Part shown: piece after piece, positions 56,413 to 64,000 of the stretch
Position numbering within the stretch: the first letter of the stretch is position 1
Layout of the letters: each line of letters begins with the position of its first letter
Assembly: GCA_037367405.1 (NCBI GenBank)
Contig: JAZKJV010010540.1
Coordinates: forward strand, 62,001-126,000
Length of the DNA: 64,000 nucleotides
Direction: 5' to 3'
From: Ottelia alismoides
Taxonomy: Eukaryota > Streptophyta > Magnoliopsida > Alismatales > Hydrocharitaceae
Program-made: the position numbers and the translations under genes
Notes under the pieces: model-generated
What the model saw: only the letters and a program-made list of their open reading frames with translations
Databases searched by the model: none
Told to the model about the DNA's origin: nothing

Positions 56413-57554
56413 TGAGGTCGAGCTGCTAAAGACCTGTATTGTATATTGGCACACATCCTTTGAATTATAGAGACATATATCTATATCGAGTATGCATATT
56501 AGGCAGACCATCAGGTTGATGACCTATACAAGGTTTATATACCAGTGTGTTGGTATACATACGAGGAGATATGAGACATATGATCTCTCGAAGGATTCAC
56601 ACATGTTAATACTTTTTAAACCATTAGACAATGCTCATTCATGAAAGATACTGAGACATTTTGAATTCTATGCACGGTCATCTTATTTATGAAACAAGAT
56701 AAGAATTCTGGAATATTATTAAATATTTTTGGAAAGCATATGATTAATATTCTCATATAGTGCCTCATTCTTCAGAGACAAAGTACGAGTGTAATAGGAT
56801 CATCTATCGACAAAAGGATCACCCTAAGATGGTCATTTCGTGGCTATTGAGAACGAATCAAATCAGATGGTTTTATTTTTCTATCCCTTTGACTTGCTCC
56901 TACGCAACCAATGTCGAAAAGATTGAAAAAGTAAGTCATTCACAACCACTGATGAATGATTCCTTGAAAAGTTAATGATTAACAATTCTTTTTAGAAATC
57001 GAATGGTCGGTCTTATACACATGCGAAGAAGGTAACAAAAAAAGGTCAAAAAATAGCAATCCTTGACATCTAAAATCCCCATCCGTCGATTGCTTCCCTT
57101 TCCTTGGATCTCGCACGTGCCAACCACCAATCCTCCTTGGGTTTTGAGCCTCTCTTCACCAATCATAGATATGCGCAGGGCTTCCCTCTCAACCCGTCAC
57201 CACCCAATTGTGCAAAAATATGCCTCTAGCATCGCTGCAATGCTTCCACAACATCCCAACATTGTTGCAACACTATCTGCGATGCTACGATGCCACCACC
57301 GTGTTGCACCGGTATGCCAACAACATTATGCACATATCCCGAGAAGCGCTCTGGTGCTCTTGGGTGCCTTAGCACATCTGTACATTGACTTTGGGTGCGC
57401 AACTATGCCCTAACATCTCAGTGCGCTATTTTTTGTTGTGGTTCAGATCGTTCTCATCCATCTAAATTTAGTTTGTCTGCATAGAGTACTTGCTTGAATA
57501 ATGAGAAAGATCGTGCTTTTAGTCTGCACACACAATCTGTTCCCTACATGATTG

Positions 57555-57780
57555 CATGGCCTCAAATTTCAGCGAAATTCGGTCGAATTTCTGTCGAATA
57601 TCGATATCCAGTCGAAATCGAAATTCGACCGAAATGATCGAAATGACCGAAATATGGGGGTCCTAGTACAAAAAATGACCGAAATGACTGAAATTCCGAT
57701 CGAAATTCCACCGAAATTCCATCGAAATTTTGTTTTGGTCGATACCGAAATGGTGACCGAAACCGACATTTAGGGCCTTG
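57555..57780. mobile_element. 226-bp MITE with 8-bp target duplication
   Basis: The ends CATGGCCTCAAATTTC and, reversed, CAAGGCCCTAAATGTC agree at 12 of 16 bases. The exact 8-bp duplication CATGATTG flanks it (57,547-57,554 and 57,781-57,788). The inside is full of GACCGAAAT/CGAAATTCC words in near-tandem array, which give long overlapping frames in several phases without meaning. Eight-base duplication suggests the hAT superfamily. Confidence 0.8.
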
Positions 57781-57788
57781 CATGATTG

Positions 57789-58580
57789 TATAGACAGAAT
57801 TTAGACCGTTTCATCACTCAGTCGTGTCCTTTTCAATGTCCTTTGTTTGCCATGGTTGAAAACAAGATCAATATTCATTCATCTCTAGCTTTTGAGGCAT
57901 TCAAAGGTCTCGCAAGTGACACCCATCATCAAGATGGATGCGACAAGCTATGAACTGTGAGTAATGCAGTTCATGATCATTATGGAGATGAACAACACCG
58001 AATACATCCTGATGCAACTCGGATTGGCCGACAAGATTGGAGCAAATGCTTCATGGAAGCAGGACAATGCATGAGCATGTGTTTGGCTCTCTAACACCCT
58101 TAGGGCATGTTTGGTTGCCAGGTTACCTTAGGGTAACCTGGGATATCTATAGCTCAATCCATGCATTATTGGGTTGGAATTAGTTACATAGACCTCGGAA
58201 TTTCTTTGTTACAATTTTTAAACCACGTTCAAATAAAAAAACTAACATAAAAAATGTGTTATAATCTTATGAAAAGTTAATATAATACATAATCATTGTG
58301 ACATTACATCCCATTTATCATTCCAATCCTCTCCAATCCTCCCTACCATCCAAACAACTGCTATTCACATGAGGATACCCCAACCCAACCCAACCCAACC
58401 CTGTTACCAACTAGTACCTTTCTTTTTCTCCTCTTCGATTCCATCCGATGCCGATATCTGAGTAGCTCTCTCTCGATATAGAGCTCTTCCTCCTTCTAGT
58501 GACGCATGGAAGAGCCATCTTGATGTTGTTAAGGCTGGAGCTACTAGGTCTTAAGGGTGGGGCACATGAGTGGAAGAGGT
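57789..58580. other. no gene; MITE-like repeat at 58,100-58,410
   Basis: GGGCATGTTTGGTTGCCAGG at 58,101 opens a segment with a hairpin (CCAGGTTACC TTAG GGTAACCTGG, about 58,115-58,140) and closes near CCCAACCCTGTTACCAAC (58,393-58,410). GTTTGGTT-type ends are common in short plant DNA transposons, but the two ends match poorly and no target duplication was found. Confidence 0.4.
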
Positions 58581-59218
58581 GTGTGTGTTCAGATATGTAT
58601 ATGACGAAGATTGCCAATGATATCTTACATTAGCCTACTGCTAAGGCGATATGGGACATTTGTGCCACTAGATACTCCTCGGTGAAGAATGAGATAAAGA
58701 TCCTCTAGCTCAAGTATGATATCTTCATGATGAAGAAAGATGGTTGCTCTTTGCATGCTTTCTACTCTTGGTTGCGTGATATGTTGGGGAAGATTCTAGC
58801 TACATGCCCCTGAGCGCTAGACCGCTTCTCTCTAACATCTCGTGTCTTTATTTGTGTGGTCTTTGTCTATCACTTGACTCCTAGTCGTGACAAGTTCTCC
58901 CCATATTTTTCAAATGCTCCTTTGTTGGCTACTCTTGGACCCAAAAAGGCTACCCATGCTTTGATTCTGTCGGGAGGAATTTTTATGTCGGTGTCGACAT
59001 CACTTTCTTTGAGTATATTATGTATTTTTCTCCCACCAGAGACATGAACCGAGTATCAGAACGAGCTTGCAGGTGGACCACTGCCGTCCCATTCGTCGAG
59101 TGAGCTGGAGCGCAACCATCTTATCCACTTTTTGTGGGTTGAAACACTAAAAGAAAAGGACCAAGAAAGTCTTTCACCTGACTCCTAGTCGCGACAAGTT
59201 CTCCCCATATTTATCAAA
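58580..59218 (+). pseudogene. Ty1/copia gag fragment
   Basis: The frame around 58,595-58,812 reads TKIANDILH, a stop, PTAKAIWDICATRYSSVKNEIKILQ, a further stop near 58,823 and a tail SLHAFYSWLRDMLGKI. This resembles the UBN2-type gag of copia elements. About 45 bp (TGACTCCTAGTCGTGACAAG and on) occur twice, at about 58,879 and 59,180, so part of the fragment is duplicated. It is not functional. Confidence 0.55.
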
Positions 59219-59236
59219 TACACCTTCTAACTAAGT

Positions 59237-59415
59237 GTGTATAGTGTGTCTACCACACAAAAGACCAGGGTTCAAATCCCACTCTTGCAGGGGTTGCGTT
59301 AGGTAGTCGACGGTCGACGTAAAAAATAGTCGAATCTTTCAACATGGATTTGAGCAAGAATCCATGTAGCCGACCCTACTTATAGTGGGAGAAGGCCTAG
59401 CACATTTATTTAATT
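59237..59415 (+). mobile_element. Au-like SINE with 18-bp target duplication
   Basis: The element has a pol III box B (GGGTTCAAATCCC, 59,268-59,280) and the 3' body GGATTTGAGCAAGAATCCA, TGTAGCCGACCC and TAGTGGGAGAAGGC, typical of plant Au SINEs, then a T/A-rich tail. Its flanks carry the exact duplication TACACCTTCTAACTAAGT (59,219-59,236 and 59,416-59,433). Box A is degenerate. It interrupts the copia fragment. Confidence 0.8.
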
Positions 59416-59433
59416 TACACCTTCTAACTAAGT

Positions 59434-59879
59434 ATGATGCGGAGGTTTGCATTCCACCTCCTCCTTCGCCTCCTGCTCCTGCCACATCTCATCTGGTGCA
59501 AACTTTTCTTAGGTTCTATGTTAGCCCATCACTATTGGCCCCCTGCTCTCATGCTTTCATCATCATCATCATCCAGCACACCTCATGTAAATCCTGAATA
59601 ATTGGTTTCCACTGGCGGCACTAGTGATGTTCATGTACAACATGATACTTTACATGTGAGGGTGTAACTCCCCAGGAGATTGCCATACAAGAGGTCGAAC
59701 ATTCAGAGGATCTTGACTGACCCATTATACTTTGGAAGACATGTGCTACGTACACTCCCTCAGGCTACTTTTCACTGCGACGTCTATCAAAGAGCTTCAA
59801 GAAGTTTGTGGTGTGATTGTTAGCTATTACAAGCCTACGTACATTTCAGGAGGCTTTGGAGGACAATCGAGATAGTCAG
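59434..59879 (+). pseudogene. copia-derived stretch after the SINE
   Basis: It continues the copia fragment: a proline-rich stretch (PPPPSPPAPATSHLV), a short (TCA)n run near 59,559-59,573, and no intact frame. The assignment rests on position between gag and RT fragments. Confidence 0.35.
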
Positions 59880-60130
59880 TAAAGTATAGAGCGGATTTCA
59901 GTGTTGAGCACTATAAGGCCATACTTGTGGCAAATGGATTCACCTATACATTTGGGGTGGATTATCGGGACACCTTCCTCCTTCCTGTTGCCTGGTGAGA
60001 GATTGGACACTCTCCCAACTTGATGTCAAAAATGCCTTTCCGTATAGAAACCTACAGGAGGAAGTCTATATGCATCAACCATCTTGGCAATGTTTAGAAA
60101 GTCAGTATGCAATATTCGTTTGGTCAGGCA
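59880..60130 (+). pseudogene. Ty1/copia reverse transcriptase fragment
   Basis: One frame gives VKYRADFSVEHYKAILVANGFTYTFGVDYRDTF (59,879-59,977); after a frame change, WTLSQLDVKNAF and LQEEVYMHQP follow (60,004-60,080). These are the start of the copia RT domain. The catalytic YVDD region is absent. Confidence 0.7.
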
Positions 60131-60538
60131 GTCTGAAACAAGTAGGCGTGCAGGCAGAAGTATATACAGAAGTATATGTAGAGTATGCCGTTTCAATTAT
60201 TTTAATATAAAATAATTAAAAATACAATAATAAATTCAAACATTAGATATTTATGTTTCAGAAAATATAACGTAGAAGAAATATGAAGTGAATACTTTTT
60301 ATACAATGTGATTTCAACCAAAGCATTTCCAAAAGTCATCCATTTAAAAGAGAAGATCAAAATATTCATAACAAAATGTCTAACAATTTTAGCTCAAACA
60401 AAGGTTCAATATGAACAATAAATAATTCAGAAAAATAGGATATAAGCAATAAACATGGATAATGAACAATAATTCATAACATTGGATATGAACAATAAAT
60501 AGTTCAGAAAATTGGATATAAGCAATAAACATCAGATA
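60131..60538. other. AT-rich stretch, target region of the LINE
   Basis: GAACAATAAATAGTTCAG and GGATATAAGCAATAAACAT words repeat several times here, and similar AACATTGGAT words occur beyond the LINE at 63,140-63,200. No gene. Confidence 0.4.
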
Positions 60539-63115
60539 TTTTTTGATGATGTCAAACTGGGTGAATCCCCACTACGGGGATCATCGCCTAATGTATTTCA
60601 TTGATGAAATTTCGGAATACATTACCGGGATAGCCATAAGTTATACAAAGCGTTACAGTGGGACACTGTGTTCTCACTGTAGAATTTATGGTTTTTGAAG
60701 ATAAGCTCATTGCGGCCCAGCCATTTAGCCCAGAGAGCGGCCAACAACTTAGAACAATCCTCACTGGAGTTACTGCCAAACCTCCTGATGGACTCCCAGA
60801 ACCCGTGCATCCCCTCCTGCTACACCCAGGGGATAGCGAGCTTCGACCAAACCCGCCCATACACCACACAATTGAAAAATAAATGTTCGAAGTCCTCGGC
60901 CGTGTCGCCGCACCTGTCACACCGGGTGTCTCGAAGACGAAATATACGCCCCGTCCTTACTTTATCCATGATCCTTCCCTGTCTAAGACACCAGAGAAAC
61001 ACTTTGACCCTTAACGAGATCTTAGCCACCCAGACAATTTGCATATCCAGAGTCCAGACAAAGATCGGCGTCCCGTTCCTCGGTTCTCCTCGTCAATTCA
61101 AGACAAGCCTTTTTTATTGTGAATGCCGTGCCCCCCCCCAGCGATAGTGGTCACGGTCCTGGGAGAAGGGCTCCCGTCGCGACAGGGAATCCAACAAGGC
61201 CAAGAATTGATCCGCATGCTGTTCCGAGAGTTCGACGAGGAATGTCGGTGCCCAAGTGTCCACCACAACCACCTACGAGAGCGTCACTTCCATCATTGCC
61301 GACAAGGCGAAGAGGCGCTGGAATCTAACCTCCAAGCAACCGTCGCTCGTCCAATTGTCACGCCAAAATATGAAAGTCCCGCCGTCGCCGATGACCGGTT
61401 GAAGCCGAGAGGCCAACTGAGGCATAACCGCTCGAATTCCCGCCCATAGCAAGGATTCAAATCTCACATGCTGCGGCTCCAGGTCGCCTCTGACCCCGTA
61501 AATCTCCCTCAAAAGTCTCGCCGCCAGGGAGGTAGACGAGCCCCAAATTCGGATGGCCCACTTGGGTAACAATGCCCTGTTCATGCCCTCCAATTCCTTG
61601 ACCCCAAGGCCACCATCCTCACGCCTCTTGTGACTTCATCCCAACTGAGCAGGTGCAATCCCGACTCCTGCTTCCTACTGTTGGACCAGAAGAATCCTTT
61701 CATTAGGGCTTCTTTTTTTCTCACCCCAACCGGCATCAGCCTCGTGGAGATGAAAAAGATGGGAATGGCAGACAACACGTGCTTCAGGAGAACCAATTTC
61801 CCCCCACAAGATAGCGACACCGCCTTCCAACTCGCCAACCGCTGTTCCATCCTCATTACCAGACTATCCCAATATGTCCTTTTGAGCTTGGCCGCAACAA
61901 GAAGTAAACCTAAGTATCGGATCTGCAAGGTCCCCACCAGACACTCTGTCATAGCCGCCAAGCAAGCACGATCCGAGTCTTCCATTCCGAACGTGACCAC
62001 TATCGATTTTGCCTTGTTAATTTCCAAGCCGGAGAGTTCGCCGAAGATTTCAGCCAGCTGCACATCGTTTTCGTTCTGCTCGTTGATGCCGTCCAGAAAT
62101 AGAATAGTGTCGTCCGCATATTGTAACAGGGGGATGGAGATGTCCTCCCGTGTGTATCCCACGCACCCGTCCGTCCTAGCTGCTTGATTCAAAAGGACCC
62201 CCAGAGCATCCGCCATGATGACATACAACATTGGGGTCAAAGGGCACCCCTGCCTTACTCCCCGCTGTGGCTAGAAGAAGCCCCCCTCCGGCTTGCCATT
62301 CACCAGGATCTCGTATGAGGAAGTGGTGACGCATCTCTTCATCCAGTCCACCCTTTGCTCTGGAAAGCCCCTCCTCCGGAGAGAAGTCCATAAGAATCTC
62401 CAGTCCACCGAATCATAAGCCTTAGCGTAGTCAATTTACCAGAGCGCCCCTCTCGCTTTCGAGCGCTGCCAGTCTAGACAAAACTCCGTGGCCATAACGA
62501 GGCCATCCACCATTTGTCTCCTCGGGATAAAAGCCATTTGGCCTTGAAGAAGCACTGTGTCCAGCACCCCCTTAAGCCTGTTCGCTAGGATCTTCACGAT
62601 GATGAGGTAAATCCCGTTCGAGAGAGCAATTGACCTATAGTCATCCATCTGCACAGGAGAGTCCTTCTTCGGAAGCAGAAAAAGCAAGGTCCGGTTGATC
62701 CTCTCGAGGCCTTTGTTTCATCCCTGAATTCATTAATTACATCCATCACCTCCTCTTTTAGTAGGTCCCAAAACTCCCTGTAAAAAAACGGGAAGCCATT
62801 TGGGCCGGAGGCCCCGTCAGAATTCAAACCAAAGACTGCCTTCTTGACCTCCTCCAAAGAGAAAGGGACCAGGAGGCCCTCGGCCCGCTCCTGTATCAAC
62901 ACCTCCACCCCAGCCACCCCCATCCACTCCCTTCTCTCCTCCTCGACGCGGCCACAAAATGACTCCTCAAAGCCCGCCCTATAGCAGCCTCCCCTGCAAC
63001 CCGCTCCCCAGCGACCTCGACTTCATGGATGTGATTCCTCCGCCTCCGTCCAGATGCCACGGAGTGGAAGAAAGTAGTGTTGGCGTCTCCCTCCCGGAGC
63101 CACCTTGAAGCAATA
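60539..63115 (-). pseudogene. 5'-truncated L1-type LINE, ORF2 remnant
   Basis: On the minus strand from about 63,115: ASRWLREGDANTTFFHSVA (linker after the missing endonuclease), EEVKKAVFGLNSDGASGPNGFPFFYREFW, DDYRSIALSNGIYLIIVKILANRLK, the catalytic LLQYADDTILF (YADD at 62,112-62,123), LASWKAVSLSCGGKLVLLKHVL, then the zf-RVT end VFLWCLRQGRIMDKV, CDRCGDTAEDFEHLFFNC. Frames change at least six times and the usual aspartate in the 'PDG' block is N, so it is dead. A short oligo(T) at 60,539-60,544 is the tail. 5' truncation is normal for LINEs. Possible target duplication is only weak (AAGCAATA on both sides). Confidence 0.88.
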
Positions 63116-64000
63116 TGAACATTTGATTTGAACATTGGATTCCAATGTTCATGTATTCCAGACTTTCCAGTATTCCAGATTATAAACATTGGATATGATC
63201 GTCAGATTCCAGTATTTAGTTTTGCTGCAAGTCTAGAAAACTCTTTGCGCCAAAATCATAGATAAGAATTATATGGCCAAATAATGCAGATCCAAGATCC
63301 AACATTCCTGTATTTAGGGCTTTATGTTACAATAAGTGAAGGGTCCCTTTATTCCAGTATTTAGGGCTAAATAATTCCAGCATTCAGCTATCCAGAATCA
63401 TATATCACAATCCCTAGCTTATCACTATTCCCAACTTTCTTTCATTTTCAAAAGTGAAGGATGTTTGCTCTCTATGATTTCACCCCAGAACTCCATGTTT
63501 AACCAAGAATTAACTAAAAACAAGCATATGTAATCATTCTCAACGTAATGCCTCTCTTCTCGAGATATAAATGTATTCCTGGAAATTTGCATTACACATT
63601 CATAGCATTCACATTAGAATCAACACCAACAACATAAACTCGTGCACTCTACAAGTAAAAGATGTTATAATGGGATAATGCACCTTGGTAGAGGGCAACT
63701 GCAGGTTCCAGAGGGAAGCAGCGGAGCAGAAGGTGGCAGAGCAGCTCATGCAGAGGAGCAGACCAGAGGGGGTTGATGCCTTGAAGGAGCAGGCAGGAGG
63801 GGCAACTGTTGCTGCTAGGCGGAGCCCTGGAGCTGCAAGTCGGACCACCAGAGGGGTTCTTGTCGGGAACTAGGGCTCAGGAGTAGAGTCGTGGGGGCGA
63901 GGGAAGGGGTTCTGCTATGAGGGTGCAAGGGTGGGTATTAAATTATTAATCAGGTTCTACTGTGAGGATGCGAGGGTGCGATGTCTATTACATATGCGGT
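63116..64000. other. no gene recognised
   Basis: Words such as TTCCAGTATTTAG recur at 63,208-63,380. A plus-strand frame at 63,685-63,873 (REAAEQKVAEQLMQRSRPEG) shows no domain. Near the end a segment GGTTCTGCTATGAGGGTGC is partly repeated (63,908 and 63,952). Confidence 0.4.

Larger units (their letters stand above)
53996..57546 (+). other. presumed intron 1 of the NRAP gene, with repeats
   Basis: The stretch begins with a GT donor at 53,996. It holds a CT/CCACC-rich degenerate repeat of about 30 bp (55,330-55,545, GAGCTCCCACCCTCCTCCC) and an AAAAGTCAAAATGTTGACC repeat (56,298-56,412). A plus-strand frame at 56,760-56,975 (SETKYECNRIIYRQKDHPKM) is unrecognised. I find no NRAP exon here. Confidence 0.4.

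Noticed and set aside
57552..57783. Short proteins rich in FRSF/DRND repeats
   Set aside because: They are entirely inside the 226-bp MITE with CGAAAT repeats.
60658..62187. Plus-strand frames opposite the LINE
   Set aside because: They are shadows of the minus-strand ORF2, whose RT motifs explain the region.
63685..63873. Plus-strand frame with E/Q/R-rich sequence
   Set aside because: It is short, has no domain, no splice or promoter support, and is in a repeat-rich edge.

Overview
The window is nuclear DNA of a flowering plant and is dominated by transposable elements. The evidence is: Athila-type Ty3/gypsy and Ty1/copia retrotransposons with tRNA-Asp and tRNA-iMet primer sites, L1-type LINE remnants of the plant kind (DUF4283-type ORF1, zf-RVT at the end of ORF2), an Au-like SINE, hAT-type MITEs, and one host exon resembling the start of the nucleolar protein NRAP/NOL6/Utp22. 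The GC-rich first exon in AT-rich surroundings, with a GT donor, suits a monocot; this is an inference and the species is not identified. I see no bacterial genes, operons, rRNA, tRNA or CRISPR array.

Region 1-29,040 is a nest of Athila elements. The oldest layer is a decayed minus-strand element: a broken gag-pro remnant (about 1,563-4,618), leader, primer site (6,070-6,089) and an LTR (6,092-6,159 continuing at 24,725-28,453). A plus-oriented LTR (1-1,560) abuts the gag remnant on the left. On the right the same old LTR is followed by a polypurine tract and the 3' internal part of an element (28,454-about 29,040). One LTR therefore carries both a primer site and a polypurine tract, the signature of two elements sharing an LTR. 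Inserted into it is a complete young element, 6,160-24,719 (18,560 bp), with a 5-bp target duplication GGCAA and two 3,684-bp LTRs. Read by eye, the LTRs differ at three substitutions and two single-base indels. Its gag-pro and pol frames are open and in the same frame, separated by one TAA codon. There is no env-like frame. Its 2.6-kb 3' internal region instead carries an array of hairpins that repeat the polypurine-tract sequence.

Region 29,040-40,300 holds two LINE ORF1 remnants (29,400-30,720 and 32,490-33,970), a 617-bp hAT-type MITE with a perfect 8-bp target duplication, a 158-bp minisatellite, and copies of a short TGTAAC-ended repeat family. Region 40,313-45,007 is a decayed Ty1/copia element with one full LTR and a 72-bp direct repeat at its far end. 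Region 45,008-53,500 has no convincing gene; it contains minisatellites, direct duplications, a foldback MITE and a degraded copy of the NRAP exon (51,562-51,928).

The only likely host coding sequence is NRAP exon 1 at 53,687-53,995 (plus strand). I did not recognise any following exon in the remaining 10 kb, so intron 1 is either very long and filled with repeats or the gene is truncated. Downstream are a 226-bp MITE with an 8-bp target duplication, copia fragments interrupted by an Au-like SINE with an 18-bp target duplication, and a 5'-truncated LINE ORF2 (60,539-about 63,115, minus strand).

I found no undescribed multi-gene system. The most unusual signals are the hairpin/polypurine array and the in-frame stop of the young Athila element, its conserved LTR palindrome, the shared old LTR, and the duplicated NRAP exon.
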